Shown here one piece after another: positions 9,413-17,248 of a stretch of 33,844 nt of DNA. Every line of letters starts with the position of its first letter. The stretch's first letter is position 1. Source of the DNA: Pedosphaera sp. (GTDB lineage: Bacteria > Verrucomicrobiota > Verrucomicrobiia > Limisphaerales > AAA164-E04); contig NYYT01000080.1 in NCBI GenBank assembly GCA_002686885.1, positions 5,303 through 39,146 of the forward strand, written 5' to 3'. The translations under genes were made by a program, and so were the position numbers. The notes under the pieces are model-generated. The model was not told the DNA's origin. It did no database searches and was given only the letters and a program-made list of their open reading frames with translations.

Positions 9413-10132
9413 ATGGCTACCCTTGTATTTGACATCGAAACTTCCGCTCTTCCTGCGGATTCACTGGATGAGGATCAACAGGCCTACCTGTTCCGAGAGC
9501 TGGACTCCATGGAGGATCCCGTGGAGCGCGAGAAACGCCGTTCCAGACTGTGCGACATGATGGCCCTTTGGCCTCTGACCTCCCAGTGCGTCTGCATCGC
9601 CATGGTCAATGCGGATTCCAGAAAAGGCCAGGTACTCTACCTGGCAGATGACTTTGAAGGTGATTCCGATCCAGAGGCCGAGGTGGCTTTCATTCCCTTT
9701 CCTGACGAGCATGAGCTGCTGACGGAGTTCTGGCGTGTGGTGCCCAGCTTCAACCGGATTGTGACCTTCAATGGGCGTGGGTTTGATGTACCGTTCCTTT
9801 ACTTGAGATCAGCCATTCTCAACATACCGATTTCCCGTAAGGACTGGCTGGGCTACCGCTTTCAAACCAGTCCGCACTGTGATTTGGCCGAGCAACTTTC
9901 CTTTTACAATGTCAGTGGGAGAGAGGGCGCCGCCCGCAGATTCAACCTGGATTTTTACTGTAAGAGCTTTGGCATTGAGTCACCTAAATCACAAGGCGTC
10001 ACAGGCATGGACGTGACGGCCTTGATGGAGCAGGGGCGTTACCGGGACATTGCCGAGTATTGCTTGAGGGATGTGCATGCGACTCGAGAGCTTTTTGCCA
10101 TTTGGAGTGATCGTCTGGAAGGAATCAAATAA
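9413..10132 (+). CDS. Predicted 3'-5' exonuclease, PolB exonuclease-like (DEDDy)
   Basis: 239 residues from the ATG at 9413 (TTG 9407 and GTG 9410 are less likely starts). DEDD-type RNase H fold: motif I LVFDIET (D7, E9), motif II VTFNGRGFDVPFL (N120, D125), motif III IAEYCLRDVHATREL (Y216, D220), where the Tyr four residues before Asp indicates the DEDDy class. This pattern fits the predicted exonucleases related to the DNA polymerase B proofreading domain (PF10108-like). Substrate, DNA or RNA, is unknown. A HEAT-repeat gene begins five bases after the stop, so the two are likely cotranscribed. A second protein with the same motif set is encoded on the opposite strand at 14304-14855. Confidence 0.85.
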   Translation: MATLVFDIETSALPADSLDEDQQAYLFRELDSMEDPVEREKRRSRLCDMMALWPLTSQCVCIAMVNADSRKGQVLYLADDFEGDSDPEAEVAFIPFPDEHELLTEFWRVVPSFNRIVTFNGRGFDVPFLYLRSAILNIPISRKDWLGYRFQTSPHCDLAEQLSFYNVSGREGAARRFNLDFYCKSFGIESPKSQGVTGMDVTALMEQGRYRDIAEYCLRDVHATRELFAIWSDRLEGIK

Positions 10133-10137
10133 AGCCA

Positions 10138-11310
10138 ATGAGTCGACTCATTCATCCTTCTCGGTGGGTGCAGGGAACCGTTCTACTGGTCATCTTTCTT
10201 TGCGGATGGACTCTGGTAAAATTCGCTTGGCCAACAGGGGAGGTTTTGGGTAAGTCGCTCGATACCTATCTATTGCAACTAGGTGCACCTATGCCCAAGG
10301 ATCGGGAAAGCGCTCGTGAGGTCATCGAACAACACCGCGAGAGATTTCTCACCCATTGTCTTCAGCTCGTCTCAGAGCAACCTTCCGGTCTGGACCGATG
10401 GATTGCACGCATGAGAGCAAGGGTCGCTACCAGTAGGCTGGGTCGCATACTCAAAGTCTCTCCGCCCTACTGGGATCAGCAAAAACGACTGATGGCGATG
10501 CGAACCTTGGGTCTGATCCAGCCAAGCCTTGATCAGGTCGATGAGGTATTGCACTCCGGGCTCAGAGATCGGGATCAACCCTTTAGAATGGAAACAGCCA
10601 AATTGCTTGCCAGTTTGAATCCTCCTGCTTTCGAGGTGCTGCAAGATGCACTCGAAGATTCCGATGCCGTGGTCCGGAAGGCAGCTACCTATGCGGTTTA
10701 CCGAATGGGGAGTCACGCGGAAGAACTCACCCCATCCCTTATCCAGTGCCTGGTCAAGGACCCCCAGATCGAACCGGACCCCTTGTTATACGAGGCTCTT
10801 GCGCTGATGGGAAATCGCGCAGCCAATGAGCTGGGCAAGAGACTTCCCGAAGCATCTGCTCCGACACGCCAGCGACTGACCAAGGCAATGATTCCATTGG
10901 GAGGCCGTTGCCGGCCCTATGGCCAATGGTTTATTGAGGGCATGCGCGAATCTTCACCTCAGATGAGGGCTTTTTCGCTGGAGGCATTTTCCGCCTCCAG
11001 CTGGACGGATCAGACGGCTTCCGAACATGTCTTCCCCCTCTTGAGAGATGAGGATGCGATGGTTCGGTTGACCGTCCTCAGATGCATGGATACCCACCTT
11101 CCTTTGGTGGAGGATGCCTTGGAACACCTTCTGGTCTTGCTGGAAGACCAAGAGCCGGAAATCAGACGCTGGGCTCAGCGTCTGATTGAACGTATGCCCA
11201 TCACCCAGACAGCTTCTCCGAAAGTCTTGAGTCACGCCCTTGAATCACGCAACCTTTTCGTCCGGCAGGTGGCTAGTCAAAAGCTGGAGCAACTAGCCGT
11301 TCGCAAGTGA
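10138..11310 (+). CDS. Membrane-anchored HEAT-repeat protein
   Basis: 390 residues. An N-terminal transmembrane or uncleaved signal segment (about 12-32, GTVLLVIFLCGWTLVKFAW) is followed by a helical region and then several degenerate HEAT/PBS-lyase-like repeats, for example LGLIQPSLDQVDEVLHSGLR, RMETAKLLASLNPPAFEVL, VRKAATYAVYRMGSHAEELT and the C-terminal IRRWAQRLIERMP and FVRQVASQKLEQLA. Such repeats are protein-binding scaffolds with no catalytic residues. The topology suggests a single anchor with a periplasmic repeat domain. It begins five bases after the exonuclease gene. I do not recognise a specific function. Confidence 0.75.
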   Translation: MSRLIHPSRWVQGTVLLVIFLCGWTLVKFAWPTGEVLGKSLDTYLLQLGAPMPKDRESAREVIEQHRERFLTHCLQLVSEQPSGLDRWIARMRARVATSRLGRILKVSPPYWDQQKRLMAMRTLGLIQPSLDQVDEVLHSGLRDRDQPFRMETAKLLASLNPPAFEVLQDALEDSDAVVRKAATYAVYRMGSHAEELTPSLIQCLVKDPQIEPDPLLYEALALMGNRAANELGKRLPEASAPTRQRLTKAMIPLGGRCRPYGQWFIEGMRESSPQMRAFSLEAFSASSWTDQTASEHVFPLLRDEDAMVRLTVLRCMDTHLPLVEDALEHLLVLLEDQEPEIRRWAQRLIERMPITQTASPKVLSHALESRNLFVRQVASQKLEQLAVRK

Positions 11311-11369
11311 TGCGCATGATCGGTGCTCTGTCAGCTTGCCATGGGACTACCAGACGCTATAGCTAGAGC

Positions 11370-13142
11370 ATGTTCCCTATCAGGTTGATGACCCTTTTTG
11401 GATGCCTGCTGATCTCATCTCCATTTTTTCCTGTTCAGGCCGCCACGCCCGGCGATTCGCTTGATCCGGACGCTCATCTCTGGCGAAGCCAATATCGGCT
11501 GATAGACCTTCATCAGCATATCGGCGAGAGCCAGAAACATCTGGAGCGAGCCATCAGCATCATGGACCAAGTCGGCATTGGCATCGGGGTGAACCTCAGT
11601 GGAGGGACGGTTACCACTCACAAGGAATCCCCTTCTATTTTTCAAAGGAGAAAGGCTTCAACCGACAAACTTTTTCCTGGGCGGTTTGTTCATTACATGA
11701 ATTTGGATTATTCCCTTTGGGACAGGCCTGATTTTTCAGATACGGCGGTGGCGCAAATTGAGGAGGGGCATCGGCTGGGGGCGGCAGGATTGAAGGAATT
11801 CAAGCGCTTGGGTTTGTATCTTCGGGATGGTGAAGGGAAGCTGATAACTATTGATGATCCCAAACTAGATCCTGTATGGAAGCGATGTGGTGAGCTATCC
11901 ATGCCAGTCTCGATTCATGTGGCCGATCCAGTAGCTTTCTGGTTGCCCTATGATCAGCGCAATGAGCGTTGGACTGAATTGAAGGATCACCCGAAATGGT
12001 GGTTTGGTGATCCGAAGATCTTTCCTCCTCACCGTGAGTTGTTGGCTGCACTGGAAAGAGTGATTCAAAAACATCGGCAGACGACGTTTGTCTGTGTTCA
12101 TTTTGCCAATCATCCTGAGGATTTGGATTGGGTGGAGGCACAGCTAGACAAGCACCCCAACATGATGGCTGATCTGGCGGCCCGTATTCCTGAAATTGGG
12201 CGCAAGGCCCCCACTCGTGTCAGGGAATTGTTCATCAAGCACCAGGATCGAATCCTCTTTGCTACGGATTTCCAAGTCTATGATCGGCTCATTCTTGGTT
12301 CGGGAGGCAGCGGAACGCCTCCTTCCGATCTCGATGCGCAATCCTTTTTTGCCAAGCACTGGCAGTGGCTGGAAACCCAGGATCGCGATTTTCCTCACAT
12401 GACTCCCATTCAGGGTGATTGGCTAATCAGCGGCATTGGCCTGCCCAGTGAGGTGCTCCGAAAGATCTATTTTGATAATGCGCGTCAACTCTTGGCTTCT
12501 TCACTTCCGCCGCGTCGAGTGATGGCAGCCAGACTGAGAGGTGATTTTGCATTGAGTGGGCGTCTGGATCATGAAGCATGGGAAGCTACGGCTGCGACTC
12601 ATCTTGACCAACAGTCATCCAATGGAAGCGTCAGGATGGGGGTCGAAACTGAAATTAAGGTGCTCTGGAGCCCCAGGTATCTGTATGTTGGTTTCAAGGC
12701 ACCTTTTGAAAAGCTTCATGTCTTTGATCCACCACTGATCGAAAGCGAACGTATCGGTTTGTGGGAAAAAGATGTGGTGGAAATGTTCATTGGTTCCGAG
12801 CTCAATCACGCGAATCGCTACAAGGAATTTCAGGTGGCGCCGACGGGTGAGCGCCTGGACCTTGCCCTGGAATTACCTCACAGGGATTTTGAATGGTTCA
12901 GCGGCTGGGAGAGCGCGGTGCATGTGGATGAATCGACCAACACCTGGACTTGCGAAATGAAAATACCTCTCTCGGCCATTGCTGATGGAGTGCACTCCGA
13001 GGCTCCTGCTGTGGGAGTACGCTGGCCCGTGAATTTTTACCGCATGGATATTCAGGGAAAAGGTTTCATGGCATGGAATCCGACCTTGCAGGGCTCTTTT
13101 CATCGTCCGGAGCGGTTTGGATGGCTTGAGTTCGACGATTAA
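11370..13142 (+). CDS. Secreted amidohydrolase-2 family protein fused to CBM9-like domain
   Basis: 590 residues. A signal peptide (about 1-25, ending PVQAA) precedes a TIM-barrel metal-dependent hydrolase: LIDLHQHIG (H48, H50), SIHVADP (H183), CVHFANHPED (H244) and LFATDFQ (D300), the ligand pattern of the amidohydrolase-2 (PF04909) group of decarboxylases and lactonases. Residues about 390-590 form a second domain, beginning ARLRGDFALSGRLDHEAWE, with YLYVGFKAPF, KDVVEMFIGSE, FQVAPTGERLDL, and ending with NFYRMDIQGKGFMAWNPTLQGSFHRPERFGWLEF. That is the pattern of carbohydrate-binding family 9-like domains. The fusion suggests an exported enzyme acting at or on a sugar polymer, but substrate and reaction are unknown. 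It sits 59 bases after the HEAT gene and upstream of the SRP RNA. Confidence 0.8.
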   Translation: MFPIRLMTLFGCLLISSPFFPVQAATPGDSLDPDAHLWRSQYRLIDLHQHIGESQKHLERAISIMDQVGIGIGVNLSGGTVTTHKESPSIFQRRKASTDKLFPGRFVHYMNLDYSLWDRPDFSDTAVAQIEEGHRLGAAGLKEFKRLGLYLRDGEGKLITIDDPKLDPVWKRCGELSMPVSIHVADPVAFWLPYDQRNERWTELKDHPKWWFGDPKIFPPHRELLAALERVIQKHRQTTFVCVHFANHPEDLDWVEAQLDKHPNMMADLAARIPEIGRKAPTRVRELFIKHQDRILFATDFQVYDRLILGSGGSGTPPSDLDAQSFFAKHWQWLETQDRDFPHMTPIQGDWLISGIGLPSEVLRKIYFDNARQLLASSLPPRRVMAARLRGDFALSGRLDHEAWEATAATHLDQQSSNGSVRMGVETEIKVLWSPRYLYVGFKAPFEKLHVFDPPLIESERIGLWEKDVVEMFIGSELNHANRYKEFQVAPTGERLDLALELPHRDFEWFSGWESAVHVDESTNTWTCEMKIPLSAIADGVHSEAPAVGVRWPVNFYRMDIQGKGFMAWNPTLQGSFHRPERFGWLEFDD

Positions 13143-13177
13143 AGCTTGAATCGGTCAGGTCCCTTGGCCTTAATGAC

Positions 13178-13286
13178 TGCGTCAGGGCCCATGGATTGTG
13201 GACTTACGAACCCCGCCAGGGCAGGAATGCAGCAACGGTAGTTTGCTCCGCATATGCCGTGGTCGCCCTGGCACCCCCCTTTTTTT
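13178..13286 (+). ncRNA. ffs: Signal recognition particle RNA, small bacterial type
   Basis: The conserved helix-8 core of bacterial 4.5S RNA is present: GAACCCCGCCAGGGCAGGAA (13208-13227) followed by TGCAGCAACGGTA, with the GGAA tetraloop closed by GCA/TGC and the CAGG...AGCA internal loop that binds Ffh. Outer arms TGCgTCAGGGC (13178-13187) and GCCCTGGCA (13265-13273) can pair, giving a single hairpin of about 95 bases. The tract CCCCCC followed by seven Ts (13280-13286) serves as 3' end and terminator. The RNA partners Ffh to target nascent membrane proteins. The exact 5' end is estimated from the pairing. It lies 35 bases after the amidohydrolase gene and is tail-to-tail with the minus-strand DHPS-like gene. 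Confidence 0.88.
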
Positions 13287-13334
13287 CAGGTTTCCTCTTT
13301 GTGTCCGATGGTGTCTTTGGAATGTCTTGATCCC

Positions 13335-14267
13335 TCAAGACGGCTCCTTTGACCCTGTTCCATCTGGATGGATGAGCTTCTCAAGGCTACTCAAGGTATC
13401 TACGACTGCCTTGATTTTGGGAACTTCATGAGTCCGCAGTAGATCGGTTTTACCCAAGCATGCCATGACCGCAAAAAAAGCCTCAGCGCTACGAACCTCC
13501 TCCCCGAAAAATTCAAAGGCATGGGGAAGGGCATGGCAGATGGGCCAGCCCAGTTGACGGAGGCGAAAGGTATGCAGAAAGGTTTCCATCTGATAGCTGA
13601 TGCGTTCCTTGCTGTCCTTTAGATTGCGGTAGTAAAACCCCAGCCCGGGATCGATAAACAGTTTTTTGACTCCGTGATGAACGGCTTCCTGGATGCATTT
13701 TTCGAACCATGGAAGCATTGCATCGATAGGATCCTCCTCGAAGGAGAGTTCATCGACCTCGCGAACGTTGGCGCCCTGTACGTAACAGATGATGACAGCT
13801 GCCTCGTGTTGGGCACATGCTCGATAGACTTGTGTGGCTTCTTGCTGGCCCGTGAGGTTGACGACCTTGGCACCTGCTTCCAGAGCCCACTGAGCAACCG
13901 CTGCATGGTATGTCTCTACCGAAAGGAGCCTTCCTTTGATTGAAGAGGCCTCAATGACCGGTTTGAGTTGCTGCCATTGGTTTTCCAAGGTCACCAATGA
14001 GGCACCCGGTAATGTGGACTCAGCTCCCACGTCAATGATCTGGGCACCCTGAGCGTTGAGAACATCCACACGACCGATGGCATCTGCGGCATGGAGGGCC
14101 ACACTTTCCCGATACCAGGAATCGGCTGAAAGATTGATGACCCCCATGATGGAGGGTTTGCGGTTAAAGGCAAATCGATGGGAACCAAGGGTAAACTCCT
14201 CCACACGGCAGTCCAGGAGGTCTTGGTATCGCTCAACGATGCCATGGAGGTGTTCCAGTAAGTGCAT
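13335..14267 (-). CDS. Divergent dihydropteroate synthase-like protein
   Basis: 310 residues with the TIM-barrel pattern of DHPS (FolP), which condenses p-aminobenzoate with hydroxymethyl-dihydropterin pyrophosphate. Matching segments: SIMGVINLSADSW (family IMGILNVTPDSF; N45 kept), IIDVGAESTLPGA (family GGESTRPGA; Arg replaced by Leu86), LLSVETYHAAVAQWALEAGA (SVDT Asp replaced by E119), VVNLTG (N137 kept, next Asp lost), FIDPGLGF (D206 kept), LLRTHEV (R278 and H280 kept). The usual SRK loop with its Lys is replaced by CHALPHAFEFF (244-254). Sequence before residue 35 is not part of the DHPS core. It follows the exonuclease-like gene by 36 bases on the same strand. It may be a pterin-binding enzyme of different function or an unusual FolP; no other folate gene is nearby. 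Confidence 0.75.
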   Translation of the reverse strand: MHLLEHLHGIVERYQDLLDCRVEEFTLGSHRFAFNRKPSIMGVINLSADSWYRESVALHAADAIGRVDVLNAQGAQIIDVGAESTLPGASLVTLENQWQQLKPVIEASSIKGRLLSVETYHAAVAQWALEAGAKVVNLTGQQEATQVYRACAQHEAAVIICYVQGANVREVDELSFEEDPIDAMLPWFEKCIQEAVHHGVKKLFIDPGLGFYYRNLKDSKERISYQMETFLHTFRLRQLGWPICHALPHAFEFFGEEVRSAEAFFAVMACLGKTDLLRTHEVPKIKAVVDTLSSLEKLIHPDGTGSKEPS

Positions 14268-14303
14268 GCTCTTTGGTAGCGAATCAATCAGCCAGTGAGT
14301 GCC

Positions 14304-14855
14304 TTACCAATCGACTTTGGCGGAGCATTTGTCGCCAAAGCGGTTGTGGTAAAAGACTTCTTTGTTAGCGTGTCCGAACTCGTGGACCATACGGGTGATT
14401 TTAACATCAAAACAGCAATACTCCGCTATTTTGAGCATTTCTCCCTGCTTGAACCATTCAATCGCCTGAAGGCCTTCTGCGGTTTTTTCACTTCCCAAAC
14501 TGGCGCTGGCCACAGCATCCAGTGAAATGCGGTGATTGAGTATTTTTTGCAAGTCGAGCATGAGATCCAAAGAGGGTGCTTGAGACAGGTCCAGGACGGT
14601 GTAGCCGTGAAGGACTTCGTAATCGAATCGAATATGATTGAAGCCAACGACCAGATCCGCACGCATCAACTCATCAATCAACTCGTTAACCCGGTCTTCT
14701 CCATAGATCTCGTATGTCTTTCGGGCCGTGCTGTAGGTGACCCCAACACTCATTTTCATATCCCGAATGTGATCCCATCCACCCACCTCAGCGGCTGATT
14801 TTTGTGTTTCCAGATCAAAATAGACGATATTTGCCGATGCCATGTCCTCTTCCAT
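14304..14855 (-). CDS. DEDDy 3'-5' exonuclease-like RNase H-fold protein
   Basis: 183 residues. Motif I NIVYFDLETQ (D14, E16), motif II LVVGFNHIRFDYEVL (N73, D78) and motif III IAEYCCFDVKITRMV (Y146, D150) give the DEDDy signature, like the YprB/RNase_H_2 and PolB-exonuclease groups. It is shorter than the related protein at 9413-10132 but shares the motif III wording IAEYC--DV. Such domains also occur fused to helicases; here it stands alone. An in-frame ATG at 14843 (MASANIVYF) follows GAGGAC and could be the real start, making it four residues shorter. It is probably in an operon with the downstream DHPS-like gene, and is divergent from the DUF4399 gene. Confidence 0.78.
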   Translation of the reverse strand: MEEDMASANIVYFDLETQKSAAEVGGWDHIRDMKMSVGVTYSTARKTYEIYGEDRVNELIDELMRADLVVGFNHIRFDYEVLHGYTVLDLSQAPSLDLMLDLQKILNHRISLDAVASASLGSEKTAEGLQAIEWFKQGEMLKIAEYCCFDVKITRMVHEFGHANKEVFYHNRFGDKCSAKVDW

Positions 14856-14945
14856 ATTTTGGCTTGCTGTTCCCCATGAGGTGCGTCACTTTCACTTCAT
14901 TCGATGATTTGAACAGTCGCCCTCCGAGTGAATTGTTCATCCGAT

Positions 14946-14961
14946 GTGAATTCACGTTAAC
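14946..14961. promoter_or_regulatory. Adjacent palindromes in a divergent intergenic region
   Basis: GTGAATTCAC (14946-14955) is a perfect 10-bp palindrome directly followed by GTTAAC (14956-14961), 25 bases before the DUF4399 start and between two divergent genes. This could be an operator, but short palindromes arise by chance and I can name no regulator. Confidence 0.25.
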
Positions 14962-14985
14962 GCTTAAAGAACCGATCAAACAATC

Positions 14986-15417
14986 ATGAAAACGTTTATC
15001 CTATCCTTGGCAATATCGCTACTCACCGTCGTGACTCAAGCCCAGGGCGTCCTTCCCAAGTCCAAGTCAGCAGAAGGTGCTCGGGCCTATATCATTTCTC
15101 CAGCCAATGGAGAAGTGGTGGGGACCAGCGTAAAGATCCAGTTCGGCCTCTCTGGCATGGGGGTGGCTCCCGCAGGAGTCAAACTTGAAAATACAGGCCA
15201 TCATCACCTTTTGCTGGATGTGACCAAGATGCCTGATTTCAACCTACCTTTACCGGCGACGAAAAATGTTCTGCACTATGGCAAGGGGCAGACTGAAACA
15301 GTCCTCAAGCTGAAGCCAGGCAAGCACACGCTCCAGTTGGTTCTGGGCGATCATCTGCACCTTCCCCACGATAAACCGGTCGTTTCTGAGAAAATCACGA
15401 TTCATGTCGTGGAATAG
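14986..15417 (+). CDS. Exported DUF4399 protein
   Basis: 143 residues. A cleavable signal peptide (residues 1-20, ending TQAQG) is followed by the DUF4399 pattern: AYIISPANGEVVGTSVKIQFGL, then GVAPAG, then the His-rich TGHHHLLLDV, and LKPGKHTLQLVLGDHLHLPHDKPVVSEKITIHV. The fold is probably a small periplasmic beta-sandwich. The conserved histidines (HHH, HLHLPHD) suggest metal binding, but function is not established for the family. It is monocistronic: a terminator follows within 30 bases. Confidence 0.88.
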   Translation: MKTFILSLAISLLTVVTQAQGVLPKSKSAEGARAYIISPANGEVVGTSVKIQFGLSGMGVAPAGVKLENTGHHHLLLDVTKMPDFNLPLPATKNVLHYGKGQTETVLKLKPGKHTLQLVLGDHLHLPHDKPVVSEKITIHVVE

Positions 15418-15446
15418 GTCACTCACCCTATTTTTTGTGATTTCAG

Positions 15447-15478
15447 ACGGGTGCCTCTTGTGTGGCGCCCGTTTTTTT
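15447..15478 (+). terminator. Rho-independent terminator after the DUF4399 gene
   Basis: ACGGGTGCC (15447-15455) pairs with GGCGCCCGT (15464-15472) with one G-U pair and is followed by seven Ts (15472-15478). It separates the DUF4399 gene from the hydrolase gene that begins at 15495. Confidence 0.85.
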
Positions 15479-15494
15479 CTACCATAAGCCTTAC

Positions 15495-16232
15495 ATGCAA
15501 TCATTCAGTGAAATCATTCGTAATCGCCACGGGGAACGCTTGGACTATGCTTTTCACCCCACTCAAGGAGAGGCGCGTGGCCTGGTGATCCTGGGTCACG
15601 GTGTGACAGGGAACAAGGATCGCCCCCTTCTCATAGCTTTGGCTGAAGCACTTGAAGCCTCAGGCTTTTCCGTGTTGCGCTTTTCCTTTTCAGGTAATGG
15701 ATTGTCGGAGGGGCACTTTGTGGATTCCTGCATCACCAAGGAAGTCGAGGATCTTGGAAGCGTTTTGGATGTGCTGGGAAGGCAGCCGATAACCTACATG
15801 GGGCACAGTATGGGTGCCGCTGTTGGGGTATTGAGAGCGGCGATGGATCCTCGCATTGGTGCTCTGGTATCCTTGGCTGGTATGGTGGATACCGCAGGTT
15901 TTGCTTCTCGAGAATTCGGCGACCAAATTCCGAATCAAGGTTGCATGTGGGAAAAGAGCGATTGCCCTCTCTCTTCCCGTTACATGAATGATTTGACTGC
16001 GATCGGATCGGTTGCTTCTCATGCATCTTCCATCAAGATTCCCTGGCTACTGGTGCATGGAACAGAGGATGATGTGGTCCCATTGGAAGATTCGCTCACA
16101 ATGGAGCCTCTGGCCAAATCAGTGGCTGAAATCCATGCCATCGATGGTGCAGATCATGTGTTCGATGGTGCAGCAACGGGTCAGATGTGTCGTGCGGTCA
16201 CTGAGTGGATGGCTCGCAAGGTTGCCCCGTGA
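15495..16232 (+). CDS. Alpha/beta hydrolase (serine esterase/peptidase-like)
   Basis: 245 residues from the ATG at 15495; the frame is open further upstream, but that stretch is the preceding terminator. Typical alpha/beta hydrolase elements are ARGLVILGHGVTGNKDRP (oxyanion region), FSFSGNGLSEGHF, nucleophile elbow YMGHSMGAA (S105), LLVHGTEDDVVPLEDS (acid Asp) and IDGADHVFDGA (His). It resembles the cytoplasmic DLH/abhydrolase-1 type esterases with no signal peptide. Substrate is not predictable. It is tail-to-tail with the pseudopilin gene 33 bases away. Confidence 0.88.
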   Translation: MQSFSEIIRNRHGERLDYAFHPTQGEARGLVILGHGVTGNKDRPLLIALAEALEASGFSVLRFSFSGNGLSEGHFVDSCITKEVEDLGSVLDVLGRQPITYMGHSMGAAVGVLRAAMDPRIGALVSLAGMVDTAGFASREFGDQIPNQGCMWEKSDCPLSSRYMNDLTAIGSVASHASSIKIPWLLVHGTEDDVVPLEDSLTMEPLAKSVAEIHAIDGADHVFDGAATGQMCRAVTEWMARKVAP

Positions 16233-16265
16233 GCCGTGCAGCCAAGGTGTCCAAGCATGCTTTCC

Positions 16266-17102
16266 TTACTTAAGAACCGTGGTTCTCTCAGCCAGCCAAA
16301 TCACGTCGGGATTGTTGGGGGAGGCGACATTGAGCTGAAGCTGGTTGTTGTTCTGAACGGCGGGCCTGGTGCGGGGATCCTGCCACTTCTTAATCTCAGC
16401 ATGCCCATCGGCAAAGGATAATCCGGCAGCTCCATTGTGGTAGCTGGCAGGAAAGTCGATCATGCGAGCCGTTGATGCTTGAGCGACCATTTGGTTGGCA
16501 TAGCCGCCAGCGTTGATGCTGTCCGGGTGTTCATCGAGTAGTACATAGAGGTTGGATGGGCCGGGATGACCCAGATCACTCGACTTGATGAAAATCTTGT
16601 ATGCGGTCTGGTTGGCTTGGTAAGCGCCTCCGGGCGGCAGCCAACCTCCCGGGCCTCCCATGGCCTGACTCATGCCCATGCTCCTGACCCTGGAGTGCCT
16701 CACACGGTTGATCGCGACGTGACTTTTATCGGCTGGGCACAAATAGACTGCAGCTGATGGAAGATAGGGAGCAAATTTGGCCCGTTTGGGATCCAGTAAA
16801 TCCTGAATGTTGGTATTATCCGGGTTTGCCGGGTTGAAATCCAGCCACCCACCCACCCAAGCGCCTTCTTCGGTGCCGCTGTTTCCGGGTTTTGTCAGAT
16901 AGTCATTGTTGTCTGCCGGATACATCAAATGTGCCAGCTGAAGCTGTTTGAGATTATTGATACATGCAATGCCCTGTGCCTTGGTTTTTGCCTTGGAAAG
17001 GGCAGGAAGGAGCATGCCGGCTAAAATGGCGATGATTGCAATGACGACCAATAGCTCGATGAGGGTGAAGCCATCCCACGTGCGTTTGAGCGGAAGGTGC
17101 AT
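16266..17102 (-). CDS. Type II secretion / pilin-like H-X9-DG pseudopilin
   Basis: 278 residues from the ATG at 17102, which leaves an 11-residue positively charged leader ending at Gly before [24 protein letters not shown], the prepilin peptidase site (Phe +1, Glu +5) and hydrophobic helix. A 21-residue longer version from 17165 is possible but unusual. Then comes [25 protein letters not shown]-type sequence, common in Verrucomicrobiota and Planctomycetota, and the C-terminal H-X9-DG signature in [16 protein letters not shown]. These proteins exist in many paralogous copies per genome, and most are lone genes without secretion machinery, as here. The role may be surface attachment or enzyme display (inference). 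It is downstream of the PpiD-like gene but separated by a strong terminator. Confidence 0.88.
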   Translation of the reverse strand: MHLPLKRTWDGFTLIELLVVIAIIAILAGMLLPALSKAKTKAQGIACINNLKQLQLAHLMYPADNNDYLTKPGNSGTEEGAWVGGWLDFNPANPDNTNIQDLLDPKRAKFAPYLPSAAVYLCPADKSHVAINRVRHSRVRSMGMSQAMGGPGGWLPPGGAYQANQTAYKIFIKSSDLGHPGPSNLYVLLDEHPDSINAGGYANQMVAQASTARMIDFPASYHNGAAGLSFADGHAEIKKWQDPRTRPAVQNNNQLQLNVASPNNPDVIWLAERTTVLK

Positions 17103-17183
17103 GGACCACTGGTGAATGGAAAGAGGCACCTTGTCAATGGATAAGATTGTCGAGGAAGGGAGCATCCACGTGAAACTTCACAC

Positions 17184-17213
17184 AAAAAAGCCTCCCCTTG
17201 AGGGGGAGGCTTT
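17184..17213 (-). terminator. Rho-independent terminator after the PpiD-like gene
   Basis: An 11-bp perfect stem, AAAGCCTCCCC (17188-17198) with GGGGAGGCTTT (17203-17213), followed on the minus strand by six Ts (the A-run at 17184-17189). It lies 36 bases after the PpiD-like stop codon and just upstream of the pseudopilin gene, so the latter needs its own promoter or read-through. Confidence 0.9.
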
Positions 17214-17248
17214 GGTGAATCTGTTTTGTGAGGAGGAAAATCCTCGGA

